Shown: in pieces, positions 46,702-58,581 of the stretch | Position numbering within the stretch: position 1 is the first letter of the stretch | How the letters are laid out: each line of letters starts with the position of its first letter | DNA from: Haematobia irritans | Taxonomy: Eukaryota; Arthropoda; Insecta; Diptera; Muscidae | DNA: 64,000 bases | Assembly: GCF_050003625.1 (NCBI RefSeq) | Contig: NC_134400.1 | Location: forward strand, 194,879,918 to 194,943,917 | Direction: 5' to 3' | Made by a program: the position numbers and the translations under genes | Notes under the pieces: generated by a model | What the model saw: only the letters and a program-made list of their open reading frames with translations | Databases searched by the model: none | Told to the model about the DNA's origin: nothing

Positions 46702-47634
46702 AAGGGTGATTTGTTAAGAGCTTGATAACTTTTTTTTAAAAAAAAACGCATAAAATTTGCAAAATCTCATCGGTTCTTTATTTGAAACGTTAGATTGGTC
46801 CATGACATTTACTTTTTGAAGATAATTTCATTTAAATGTTGACCGCGGCTGCGTCTTAGGTGGTCCATTCGGAAAGTCCAATTTGGGCAACTTTTTCGAG
46901 CATTTCGGCCGGAATAGCCCGAATTTCTTCGGAAATGTTGTCTTCCAAAGCTGGAATAGTTGCTGGCTTATTTCTGTAGACTTTAGACTTGACGTAGCCC
47001 CACAAAAAATAGTCTAAAGGCGTCAAATCGCATGATCTTGGTGGCCAACTTACCGGTCCATTTCTTGAGATGATTTGTTCTCCGAAGTTTTCCCTCAAAA
47101 TGGCCATAGAATCGCGAGCTGTGTGGCATGTAGCGCCATCTTGTTGAAACCACATGTCAACCAAGTTCAGTTCTTCCATTTTTGGCAACAAAAAGTTTGT
47201 TAGCATCGAACGATAGCGATCGCCATTCACCGTAACGTTGCGTCCAACAGCATCTTTGAAAAAATACGGTCCAATGATTCCACCAGCGTACAAACCACAC
47301 CAAACAGTGCATTTTTCGGGATGCATGGGCAGTTCTTGAACGGCTTCTGGTTGCTCTTCACTCCAAATGCGGCAATTTTGCTTATTTACGTAGCCATTCA
47401 ACCAGAAATGAGCCTCATCGCTGAACAAAATTTGTCGATAAAAAAGCGGATTTTCTGCCAACTTTTCTAGGGCCCATTCACTGAAAATTCGACGTTGTGG
47501 CTCGTTAGTAAGTCTATTCATGATGAAATGTCAAAGCATACTGAGCATCTTTCTCTTTGACACCATGTCTGAAATCCCACGTGATCTGTCAAATACTAAT
47601 GCATGAAAATCCTAACCTCAAAAGAATCACCCTT
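46702..47634 (-). mobile_element. Tc1/mariner-superfamily element (DD41D, rosa-like), internally deleted
   Basis: Inverted ends AAGGGTGATT / AATCACCCTT with TA on both sides (46700-46701, 47635-47636). The unoccupied sequence CTTTGTATAGATAACAAA exists in sister repeats at about 45286 and 46030, confirming the insertion point. 933 bp, shorter than a complete member should be. Confidence 0.85.
46856..47521 (-). pseudogene. DD41D transposase lacking its DNA-binding domain
   Basis: The frame starts MNRLTNE and passes directly into PQRRIFSEWALEKLAEN, which normally lies more than 100 residues further in. The N-terminal helix-turn-helix region has been lost without breaking the frame. Catalytic motifs remain: FSDEAHFWLNGYVNKQN, WFQQDGATCHTA and SCDLTPLDYFLWGYVK, with 41 residues between the second Asp and the Asp of LTPLD. 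The C-terminus loses frame near 46882 (a missing A in CAAATTGG) and ends AQIGLSEWTT. The frameshift and missing binding domain make transposition unlikely; a protein with only the catalytic core could still be made. Confidence 0.85.
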
Positions 47635-48150
47635 TATAACAAATTATGCAAATTTCCTATAGAAATAAAATTTTGACACAATTCTCTATAAAAAAAAAAT
47701 TTGAGAAAATTTTCTATAAAAATAAAATTTTGACAAAATATTCTATAGAAATAAAATTTTGAAAAACATTTTCTCTAAAAATAAAATTTTGACAAAATCG
47801 TGTATATAAATAAAATTTTGACAAAATATTCTATAGAAATAAATTTTTAACAAAATTTTCGATAGAAATAAAATTTTGACAAAATCGTGTATAGAAATAT
47901 AATTAGACAACATTTTCTATAGAAATAAAATTTTCTATAGAAATAAAATGTTGACAAAATTTTCTATAAAAATAAATAGAAATAAAAATTTGACATAATT
48001 TTCTATCGAAGTAAAATTTTTGAATCAATTTTAACTCTTAAATTATATTAATTTAATTTGAAAAAATGGTCCGCTGGTACGAATTTTGGTCCAATTTTGG
48101 CAACATATTGGTCTAAAATAAAAATTCATTGTGGCAACGCTGGTATACAT

Positions 48151-48741
48151 CCATGTGTAAGCATGTCTGTGTAAGTGTTCTTGTGACATTCTGTGTGTAC
48201 TGCCAGTGAGTGATGTGTGAGAGTGGCTGCATATGCATTTGCGTATGATAAAAATAATTCTCTAAAGGATAAAACATTAACAACATTAAGTTTATATAGA
48301 TATATAAACACAAAATGGCGAATGATGTCAAAGGAGCAATTTATATGAAATCATCAGTGGATAGTTAAGTTTGTGATATCATGTAAGAAATAAATAACAA
48401 TCGCCTAAAGCCGGTTGAAACTTACGATTGTGTATATCCTCACCATTGATGAGTTTCATTAAAAACTAAATTTAAGTGAGTGATGCTTTGCGAGTTTGAT
48501 AAAACGAACAAAAAAAAATATAATGAGATATGATTAAAGCCTTTCCAATAAGGGGCGTTAAAATGTGTGTGTTTTTTTAGATAAACAATCGGTTTCATAA
48601 TGAATCAAATATAATAGATTCATTTGAAAACTTTTCGTCGTCGTCGGCTTCATAATATATAGAATTTCAGGGGGGTTTAATGACAGATTATCTCCTAAGC
48701 AGATCAGTTCGAGCAGTATGCTTCCCGAAGATAAATCTAAA
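48151..48741. other. Unique AT-rich stretch
   Basis: No gene, RNA or transposon terminus recognised. Confidence 0.3.
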
Positions 48742-50199
48742 AACAAGTAAGGAAAGTCTAAAGTCGGGCGGGGCCGATACCATATTACATCCGTCAAATG
48801 TGTTGGGGGCTATATATAAAGGTTTGTCCCAAATACATACATTTAAATATCACTAGATTTGGACAGAATTTGATAGACTTCTACAAAATCTATAGACTCA
48901 AAATTTAAGGCGGCTAATGCACTAGGGTGGAACACAATGTTAGTTAAAAAATATGGGAACATTTAAATCTGAATCAATTTTAAGGAAATTTCGCAAAAGT
49001 TATATTTATGATTTATCGCTCGATATATATGTATTAGAAGTTTAGGAAAATTAGAGTAATTTTTACAACTTTTCGACTAAGCAGTGGCGATTTTACAAGA
49101 AAATGTTGGTATTTTGACCATTTTTGTCGAAATCAGAAAAACATATATAAGGGAGCTATATCTAAATCTGAACCGATTTCAACCAAATTTGGCACGCATA
49201 GCTACAATGCTAATTCTACTTCCTGTGCAAAATTTCAACTAAATCGGACTTAAAAATTGGCCTCTGTGGTCATATGAGTGTAAATCGGGCGAAAGCTATA
49301 TATGGGAGATATATCTAAATCTGAACCGATTTCAACCAAATTTGGCACGCATAGCAACAATGCTAATTCTACTCCCTGTGCAAAATTTCAACTAAATCGG
49401 AGTTAAAAATTGGCCTCTGTGGTCATATGAGTGTAAATCGGGCGAAAGCTATATATGGGAGATATATCTAAATCTGAACCGATTTCAACCAAATTTGGCA
49501 CGCATAGCTACAATGCCAATTCTACTCCCTGTGCAAAATTTCAACTAAATCGGAGCACACAATTGGCCTCTGTGGTCATATGAGTGTAAATCGGGCGAAA
49601 GCTATATATGGGAGATATATCTAAATCTGAACCGATTTCAACCAAATTTGGCACGCATAGCAACAATGCTAATTCTACTCCCTGTGCAAAATTTCAACTA
49701 AATCGGAGTTAAAAATTGGCCTCTGTGGTCATATGAGTGTAAATCGGGCGAAAGCTATATATGGGAGATATATCTAAATCTGAACCGATTTCAACCAAAT
49801 TTGGCACTCATAGCTACAATGATAATTCTACTCCCTGTGCAAAATTTCAACCAAATTGGGGTAAAACTCTGGCTTCTGGGGCCATATAAGTCCATATCGG
49901 GCGAAATATATATATATGGGAGCTATATCTAAATCTGAACCGATTTCTTCCAAAATCAATAGGGATCTATTCTGAGCCAAAACACATACTTGTGCCAAAT
50001 TTGAAGTCGATTGGACTAAAACTGCGACCCAGACTTTGATTACAAAAATGTGTTCACGGACAGACATCGCTATATCGACTTAGGAGCCCACCCTGAGCAT
50101 TTTTGTCAAAAACACCATGTGTCTATCTCGTCTCCTTCTGGGTGTTGCAAACATATGCACTAACTTATAATACCCTGTTCCACAGTGTTGCGCAGGGTA
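48742..50199 (+). mobile_element. Family D mini-me-like element with five 153-bp units
   Basis: The head is ACAAGTAAGGAAAGTC, GTCGGGCGGGGCCGA (part of the TATACCCTGC box deleted). The anchor GGCACGCATAGC (last copy GGCACTCATAGC) starts units at 49191, 49344, 49497, 49650 and 49803, exactly 153 bp apart each time. The tail has ACAGACATCGC, ACCCTGTTCCACAGTG and CGCAGGGTATA, and touches the head of the next family B element. Confidence 0.8.
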
Positions 50200-51458
50200 T
50201 AACAAGTATATACGGCCGTAAGTTCGGCCAGGCCGAATCTTATGTACCCTCCACCATGGATTGCGTAGAAACTTCTACGAAAGACTGTCATCCACAAATT
50301 TCAACTCACATGGTTGTTAAATATCATATACTACCACCACGTACCAAATTTCAACCAGATCGGATGAATTTTGCTCCTCCAAAAGGCACCGGAGGTCAAA
50401 TCTGGGGATCGGTTTATATGGGAGCTATATATTATTATGGACTGATAGGAACCAATTCCTGCATGGTTGTTGGATACCCTATAATAACATCACGTACCAA
50501 ATTTCAACCGAATGAGAAGAATTTTGCTCTTCCAAGGTGCTCCGGAGGTCAAATCTGGGGATCAGTTTATATGGGGCCTATATAGAATTATGGACCGATA
50601 TCGACCAATTTTTGCATGGGTATTTGAGGCCATATATTAACATCACGTACCAAATTTCAACTGAATCAGATGAATTTTGGTCTTCCAAGAGGCTCCGGAG
50701 GTCAAATGTGGTGATAGGTTTATATGGGGGCTATATATAATTATGGACCGATATAGACCAATTTACATGGTTGTTAGAGACCATAAACTAACACCATGTA
50801 CCACATTTCAGCCGGATCGGATGAAATTTTCTTCTCTTAGAGGCTCCGCAAGCCAAATCGTGGGATCGGTTTATATGGGGGCTATATATAATTATGGACC
50901 GATGTGAACCAATTTTTGCATGGTTGTTAGAGACCATATACTAACACCATGTACCAAATTTCAGCCGGATCGGATGAATTTTGCTTCTCTTAGAGGCTTC
51001 GCAAGCCAAATCGGGGGATCGGTTTATATGGGGGCTATATATAATTATGGACCGATATGGACCAATTTTTGCATGGTTGTTAGAGACCATATACTAACAC
51101 CATGTACCAAATTTCAGCCGGATCGGATGAATTTTGCTTCTCTTAGAGGCTTCGCAAGCCAAATCGGGGGATCGGTTTATATGGGGGCTATATATAATTA
51201 TGGACCGATATGGACCAATTTTTGCATGGTTGTTAGAGACTATATACTAACACCATGTACCAAATTTCAGCCGGATCGGATGAATTTTGCTTCTCTTAGA
51301 GGCCTCGCAAGCCAAATTTGGGGGTCCGTTTATATGGGGGCTATACGTAAAAGTGGACCGATATGGCCCATTTACAATACCATCCGACCTACATCAATAA
51401 CCACTACTTGTGCCAAGTTTCAAGTCGATAGCTTGTTTCGTTCGGAAGTTAGCGTGAT
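50200..51458 (+). mobile_element. Family B mini-me-like element, 3' end replaced by twin-tRNA element
   Basis: The head is ACAAGTATATACGGCCGTAA at 50202. Anchors TTTTTGCATGGTTG give units at 50918, 51071 and 51224 (153 bp). It breaks off at GTTAGCGTGATT, exactly before the expected CAACAGACGGAC tract, where the twin-tRNA element begins. Confidence 0.78.
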
Positions 51459-51775
51459 TAAAAAAAAACAATTGTTCTGGTCAGAGCATGGATTGAACCC
51501 ACGACCCATTGCATGCAAGGCAGACATGCTAACCACTGCTTCACGTGGCCAACAAATGTATGTTTCTGTTAAATAATGTTATGTTTGCATGGGCTCGTGG
51601 GCGCTGCAAACTATGCTATATATAAATGTAACTTATAACGATAATTGTCTACTGGTGACTGTAACAGCTACGTAGCCCAGTGGATAATGTGTTGGGCTAC
51701 AAACTGTATAGTCCTCGGTTCAATTTTATAAATTAAAAAATTTATAAAATTGAATAATTTCTTCAACATTATTTG
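51459..51775. mobile_element. Element with two divergent tRNA-like heads, copy 2
   Basis: Inverted relative to 37156-37488. Minus-strand module: B box GGTTCAATCCA (51489-51499), A box TGAAGCAGTGG (51533-51543), T-run terminator (AAAAAAAA on plus) at 51460-51468. Plus-strand module: A box TAGCCCAGTGG (51673-51683, perfect), B box GGTTCAATTTT (51717-51727). Beyond it TTCAATTTTATAAA and TTTATAAAATTGAA form a perfect hairpin (51719-51753). The spacer carries GGGCTCGTGGGCGC and ATGCTATATATAAA, shared with copy 1. Confidence 0.8.
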
Positions 51776-51777
51776 TA

Positions 51778-52683
51778 AAGGGTGGTTAAAATTTCAAGGG
51801 CCGATGTTGATTTTGAATAAAACACAAACTATTTAGGAAATTATTGTAATTTTATTTTATTATGATATATTGGTATTACTCAATTATGTATGGAACAAAA
51901 TATCGGCTAAATGGGCGCCGCGACCTCGGTGGCACACCTTCATCTGACGGTCCAAATTTTCGATGACGCTGAGGCATAATGGAGGTTCTATGTCGTTAAT
52001 GTGCCGAATTATCTCATCCTTTAGCTCTTGAATTGTTGCTGACTTATCGACGTACACTTTTTCTTTCAAAAAAAACCAAAGAAAAAAGTCCAACGGTGTC
52101 AAATCACATGATCTTGGCGGCCAATTCACATCGCCATTACGTGAGAAAACACGGCCATTGAATTTGTTGCGTAAAAGAGCCATTGTTTCGTTAGCTGTGT
52201 GGCAAGTGGCACCGTCCTGCTGAAACCACATATCGTCCACATCCATATCTTCCAACTCCGGCCATAAAAAGTTCGTTATCATCTCACGATAGCGAACACC
52301 ATTCACAGTAACTGCCTGACCGGCCTCATTTTGGAAAAAATACGGCCCGATGATGCCGCCAGCCCATAAACCGTACGATTGTACATTGGGTACATTGGTT
52401 TTTCGACAATCACTCTTGGATTCTCATTCGCCCAAATGCGGCAATTCTGTTTATTGACGAATCCACTGAGGTGAAAATGTGTCTCATCACTGAAGATAAT
52501 TGTCTTCGAAAATTGATCATCCACTGTTGCCATTTCTTGGAACCATTTAACACGTTGTTGGATTGTGTATCTCTCCATGGTTCAAATTGAGTAAGTCTGA
52601 AATAGAGAAATGTCAAATAAAATTCGGAAAAAACTTAGGTGTGGTTCACATTCAACATCGGCCCTTACAATTTAACCACCATT
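51778..52683 (-). mobile_element. Second DD41D-type Tc1/mariner element, internally deleted
   Basis: The termini share GGTGGTTAAA and CAAGGGCCGATGTTGA-type inverted repeats of about 33 bp with small differences. TA dinucleotides flank both ends (51776-51777, 52684-52685). About 906 bp. Confidence 0.83.
51884..52578 (-). pseudogene. DD41D transposase, N-terminal domain deleted and frameshifted
   Basis: The first frame (52578-52303) starts MERYTIQQRVKWFQEMATVD, a fusion of the extreme N-terminus to the catalytic region, then IIFSDETHFHLSGFVNKQN. Frame is lost near 52370 around a small local duplication (TACCCAATGTAC). The second frame (52306-51884) continues VNGVRYREMITNF, MWFQQDGATCHTANE, SCDLTPLDFFLWFF and RGRGAHLADILFHT to the stop. 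It is a different subfamily from the copy at 46856 but has the same kind of deletion. Confidence 0.85.
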
Positions 52684-53879
52684 TATTACAGAAAAGGTGC
52701 CAAGAACTAAAAATTTTCGTGCAAGTGAAAATTATGTAAGGGAATGAGTACAATCTTCTTTGGGGAAAATTCTTCCAAGCATATAATATTTTTGGGCTCA
52801 AAATTCTTCCAAACATATAATATGTTCACATAAAACAAACATATTAATGTTTAGGCAGTATCCAATAATATATATGCTTCCTGCAAAATATGTTTGGAAC
52901 ATATGTTAGAGAAGCGTTTTTTGATTGAGGGTGTAGTAATACAACGTATATCAGTATTTTCAGGTAGCTATTACAGACATATTCTCTATTCAATAATGCT
53001 CTGTTGCACAAATTTGATAAGATTCCATTGTATCGACTTAATCTAACAACCATTTTATTTAGTTGAATTATTTGGAAAATTTGCCTTTTATGAATACAAA
53101 CAAAAACAAAAGCAAACTATTATCTACATTTATTGATTATTTGTTCTTATCTACTTCAGATAAGTATATTCAAGTGCTGTCAGTCGTCATAATGATAAAG
53201 CACTTCCCCTTTATATGCAATCGGAAATATTGTTTAAATCTGGCATAAAGGTTCCTTATCTTAACAACCGCTTTTTCTGGTGCAAATTAAACAAATTTCG
53301 TATTTTTTTGATATTGAACCCTTATGGAGTTTCATTTATTATTTGTGTAATGTATTTAGTCCATACGAAAGGCATATCACTACCCCATCATATACCATCA
53401 TAAATATGAAAGAATATGCAACATAAAGAAAATCGGATTTACACAATATTAAGGAAAAAAATTCACTAAAATAAAGAAATTTTAATTAAAAGAAAGTCCC
53501 TAACATATTTCATGTTTCAACAAATGTTTCCTTCAAATTTAGAACACAAAATCTTTGAAATTTACGTCCCTTCGTTAAGGTATGTCTTTGAAGTAAGGAA
53601 AAATTTCCTTAAAGTAAAGAAAAATATTTCTGACAAACTGCTCAAGTTGAAATGGTTTCATTTAATTTTTTTGTGTATCGGAACTTTTATGGTTTTAGTT
53701 CAAGCTCATTTTTCAATATGTGCATGTTTTCTACCACTGAGGCGTGGACTCAATAAAATTTGACCTACACTTTTCGACTCATTTCAGGAGTCATTTTCGT
53801 TAACTTTTTGGATGCAATGCAACAACCACTAGTACCAAAAATAATCCACCAAAGTTTTAAGAAACAATGTACCAATTTA
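52684..53879. other. Unique AT-rich stretch
   Basis: Only short frames, none recognisable. At 53815-53860 the words GCAACAACCACTAGTACC and AATAATCCACCAAA resemble a decayed version of the hAT-like head that borders other arrays. Confidence 0.35.
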
Positions 53880-56800
53880 AAAATTTAATTTCTATAGACA
53901 ATTTTGTCAAATTTTATTGTTTCTATAGAAAATTTTGTCAAATTTTATTTCCACAGAACATTTTATCCAAATATTGTTTCTATAGAAAATTTTGTCAAAA
54001 TTTTATTTCTATAGAAAATTTTGTCAAAATTTTATTTCTATAGAAAATATTTCCAAATTTTATTTTATTTATAATTATTTTATTTTATTTCTGCAGAAAA
54101 TTTTATATCTGTGAAATTTTTGTAAATTGTAATTTTATTTCTATAAAAAAAAAAAAATTTTCCAAATTTTATTTCTATAGAAAGTTTTTGACAATTTCTA
54201 TAGAAAATTTTGTAAAAACTTTATTTCTATAGAAAGTTTTGTCAAAATTTAATTTCTATAGAAAATTTTGTCAAAATTTTATTTCTATAGATTTTTTTTA
54301 ATTTTATTTATAAAGAAATTTTTGTCAAAATTTTATTTCTATAGAAATTTTTCCCAAATTTTATTTTATTTATTATTATTTTATTTCTGCAGAAAATTTA
54401 TTTTTGCGAAAATTTTTTAATTTGTAATTTTATTTCTATAGAAAATTTTGTAAAAATTTCATTTTTATTGGATCTTTTGACAAATTTTAATTTCTATCAA
54501 AAATTCGTCAAATTGTTATTTGTATCGAAAAATTTCTCAAAATTTTTTTTCTATAGAAAATTTTGTCAAAATTTTATTTCTATAGAAAATTTGGAAAATA
54601 TTTTTTCTATCGAAAATTTGGCAAAATTCTATTTCTACGGGATCGTTTGACAGATCTTTATGTCTATAGAAAATTTTATCAAAATTTTATTTCTATTTAT
54701 TATTTCTATTTCCCAAATTTTATTTTATTTATTATTATTTTATTTCTGCAGAAAAATTTATTCTGCGAAAATTTTGTAAATTGTAGTTTTCTCTCTATAG
54801 AAAATTTTTTAAAAGTTTCATTTCTATTGGATCTTTTGACAAATTTTAATTTCTATCACAAATTCGTCAAATTGTTATTTGTATCGAAAAATGTGTCTAA
54901 GATATTTTTTCTATCGAAAATTTTGCCAAAATTTTATTTCTATAGAAAATTTGGAAAATATTTTTTCTATCGAAAATTCGGCAAAATTTTATTTCTACGG
55001 GATCGTTTGACAGATTGTTATGTCTATAGAAAATTTTATCAATATTTTATTTCTATAGAAAATGTTCCCAAATTTTATTTTATTTATTATTATTTTATGT
55101 TATTTATGCAGAAAAATTTATTTCTGTGAAAATTTTGTAAATTGTAATTTTATTTCTATCGAAAATTTTGTCAAAATTTTATTTCTATTGGATCTTTTGA
55201 CAAATTTTAATTTCTATCGAAAACTTGTCAAATTGTTATTGTATCGAAAATTTTGTCAAGATTTTATTGCTATCGTAAATATTGTCAAAATTTTATATCT
55301 ATAGAAAATTTGAAAAAAATTTTCTATCGAAAATTTGGCAAAATTTTATTTCTACGGGATCGTTTGACAAATTTTATTATTCCTATAGAAAATTTTATTT
55401 CTATAGAAAATTTTGTTAAAATTTTATTTCTATAGAAAATATTGTTAAAATTTTATTTCTATAGATTTTTTTTTAATTTTATTTCTAAATTTTATTTTAT
55501 TTATTATTAATTATTTCGGCAGAAAATTTATTTCCGTGAAAATATTGTAAATTGTAATTTTATTTCTATAGAAAATTTTGTAAAAATTTCATTTATATTG
55601 GATCTATTGGCAAATTTTAATTTCTATCAAAAATTCGTCAAGTTGTTATTTGTATCGAAAAATTTGCCAAAATTTTTTTTCTATCGAAAATTTTGTCAAA
55701 ATTTTATTTCTATAGAAAATTTGGAAAATATTTTTTTCTATCGAAAATTCGGCAAAATTTTATTTCTACGGGATCGTTTGACAGATTTTTATGTCTATAG
55801 AAAATTTTATCAAAATTTTATTTCTTTAGAAAATTTTCCAAAATTTTATTTAATTTATTAATTTTTTATTTTATTTATGCAGAAAATTTTATTTCTGTGA
55901 AAATTCTGTAAAATGTAATTTTATTTTTATCGAAAATATTGTCAAAATTTTATTTCTATAGAAAATAAAATAAAAAAAAATAAAATATTCTATAGAAATT
56001 TTGTCAACATTTGTTTCCTGTCGAAAATTTTGTCAAAATTTTATTTCTATCGAAAATTTTTTCAAAATTTTATTTTTGTTGGATCTTTTGACAAATTTTA
56101 ATCTCTATCGAAAATTTGTCAAATTGTATCAAAAAATTTTCCAAAATTTTTTTCTATCGAAAATTTTGTCAAAATTTTATTTCTATCGAAAATTTTGTAC
56201 AATTTTATTTCTTTAGAAAATTTTGACAAAATTTTATTTCTGTAGAAAAGTTGGAAAATATGTTTTTCTATCGAAAATTCGGCAAAATTTTATTTCTACG
56301 GGATCGTTTGACAAATTTTAGAAAATTTTGTCAAAATTTTATTTCTATAGAAAAACTTCTCAAATTTTATTTTATTTATTATTATTTTATTTATGCAGAA
56401 AATATTATTTCTGCGAAAATTTTGTAAATTGTAATTTTATTTCTATAGAAAATTTTAACAAAACTTTTTTTCTATAGAAATTTTGTCAACATTTGTTTCC
56501 TGTCGAACATTTTGTCAAAATTTTTATTTCTATTGGATCTTTTGACAAATTTTTATTTCTACCGAAAATTTGTCAAATTGCTATTTGTATCGAAAAATTT
56601 GCCAAAATTTTTTTCTATCGAAAATTTTGTCAAAACTTTATTTCTATAGAAATGTTATCAAGATTTTTTCCCTGTCGAAAATTGTGTCAAAACTTTATTT
56701 ATATAGAAAATTTTGTCAACATTTTATTTCTATTGGATCTTTTGGCAACTTTTAGTTTCTATAGAAAATTTGTCAAATTGTTATTTGTATCGAAAAATTT

Positions 56801-57255
56801 ATCAAAATTTTGTTCTATCGAAAGTTTTGTTTTATTTCTATAGAAAATTTTGTCAAGATTTTATTTCTATAGAAATTTTTTTCAAAACTTTATTTCTATT
56901 GAATTTTTGTCAACATTTTGTCCAAATTGTATTTCTATCGAAAATTTTGCCAAAATTTTTTTTTTATTGGATCTTTTAACAACTTTTAATTTCTATAGAA
57001 AATTTGTCAAACTGTTATTTGTATCGAAAAATTTGTAAAATTTTTTTTCTATAGAAAATTTTGTCAAAGTTTTAATTCTATAGAAAATTTTGTCAAAATT
57101 TTATTTCTATCGAAAATTTGGAAAATATTTTTTTCAATAGAAAATACGGCAAAATTTTATTTGTACGGGATCGTTTGACAAATATTTATTTCTATAGAAA
57201 ATTTGTCCAATTTAATTTGTATCGAAAATTTGTCGAATTTTTATTTCTATCACTG
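53880..57255 (+). repeat. 3.4-kb 29-bp array with ~360-bp higher-order repeat
   Basis: Basic units are in GTC orientation. Landmarks ATTGGATCTTTTGACAAATT (54471, 54830, 55191, later copies more diverged), ACGGGATCGTTTGACA and TTATTTATTATTATTTTATT recur in fixed order at about 360 bp, so blocks of roughly twelve units were amplified together. Confidence 0.85.
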
Positions 57256-57395
57256 CAAAAAACGCAACAAAATTGTATGGTCATGAAAAAAGGAACATGC
57301 TTCGCCCAACCAAGCTATAATCTCAAATTCTATCATATGAATAATAGCACATATGTATTGTCGTATTTAGTTTCCATTTTAGTTTCTTCTTAGTA

Positions 57396-58581
57396 AAAAC
57401 AAGTATATACGGCCGTAAGTTCGGCCAGGCCGAATCTTATGTACCCTCCACCATGGATTGCATAGAAACTTTTACTAGAGACAGCCATCCACAATCGAAT
57501 TACTTGGGTTGCGGTAACACTTGCCGATGGCAAGGTATCTTAAAACTTCTTAACACCGTTTTCTCAATTGTAAGTTAGTCCATAAACCAAAAACAAAGCC
57601 GATTAAATACGTAAATAATTCAGTTTGGCAAAATTTTCTATAGAAATAACATTTTGACAAAATTTTCTACAGAAATAAAATTTTAACAAAATTTCTATAG
57701 AAAAAAAAATTTGACAAAATTTTCTACAGAAATAAAATTTTAACAAAATTTCTATAGAAATTAAATTTTGACAAAAATTTCGACAGGGAAAAAATGTTGA
57801 CAAAATTTCTATAGAAATAAAATTTTTACAAAATTTTCTATAGAAGTAAAATTTTGACAAATTTTCGAAAACAATCAAATCTTGACAAAATTTTCGATAG
57901 AAAAAAAATTGACAAATTTTTTGATACAAATAACAATTTAATAAATTTTCGATAGAAATTAAAATTTGTCAAAAGATCCAATAGAAATAAAATGTTGACT
58001 AAATTTTCGATAGCAATAAAATTTTGACAAAATTTACGATAGAAATACAATCTTGACAAAATTTTGACAAAATTTCTATAGAAATAAAGTTCTGACAAAA
58101 TTTTCTATAGAAATAAAATCTTAACAAAATTTTCTATAGAATAAAACAAACCATGGATTGCATAGAAACTTGTACTAAAGACTGTCATCCACAATCGAAT
58201 TACTTGACCGGATCTGTTGAAATTTGCTTCTCTTTGAGTCTCAGCAAGCCAAAACTGGGGATCGGTTTATATGGAGGCTATATATAATTATGGACCAATT
58301 TTTGCATGGTTGTTGTAGACCATATACTAATACCATGTTTTGCATGGTTGTTAGAGACCGTATACCAACATCATGTACCAAATTTAAGCCGAATCGGATG
58401 AAATTTGCATCTCTTAGAGGCTGCGCAAGCCAAATTTGGGGATCGGTTTATATGGCGGCGATATATAATTATGGATCAATGTGAACCAATTTTTGCATGG
58501 TTGTTAGAGACCATATACCAACACCATTTACCAAATTTCAGCCGAATCGGATGAAATTTTCTTCTCTTAAATAGACAAAGT
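57396..58581 (+). mobile_element. Family B element with an internal 29-bp array
   Basis: The head is ACAAGTATATACGGCCGTAA at 57399. The body is interrupted at 57617 right after AATAATTCAGTTTGGCAAA. It resumes at 58146 with a repeated CCATGGATTGCATAGAAAC and body units, then jumps to the terminal AAAGTTAATATACCCCC. Confidence 0.7.
57617..58145 (-). repeat. 29-bp array, GAC orientation
   Basis: About eighteen units. It includes AAAAGATCCAATAGAAAT, the reverse complement of a landmark from the array at 53880-57255, so the two arrays are related and inverted. Confidence 0.82.

Larger units (their letters stand above)
45100..48142 (-). mobile_element. Second hAT-like non-autonomous element, internally duplicated
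   Basis: Left end CAGGGTTGCCATTTTGG, right end GTGGCAACGCTG (10 of 11 terminal bases inverted-identical), and an exact 8-bp duplication GTATACAT at 45092-45099 and 48143-48150. The interior has GGTCCGATTGGGCCAAAA-type blocks and 29-bp array (GAC orientation, with GGCTAAATTTTC variants). It contains a DD41D element at 46702-47634. The start of the element is repeated at about 45787-45835 together with its left flank, and partly at 46455. Confidence 0.8.

Noticed and set aside
54468..57038. Many 60-190 codon frames rich in Phe/Tyr/Lys/Asn in the 29-bp arrays
   Set aside because: A 29-bp unit rotates through three frames and is AT-rich, so such frames arise without coding function. They lack diverse composition, conserved starts or splice context.
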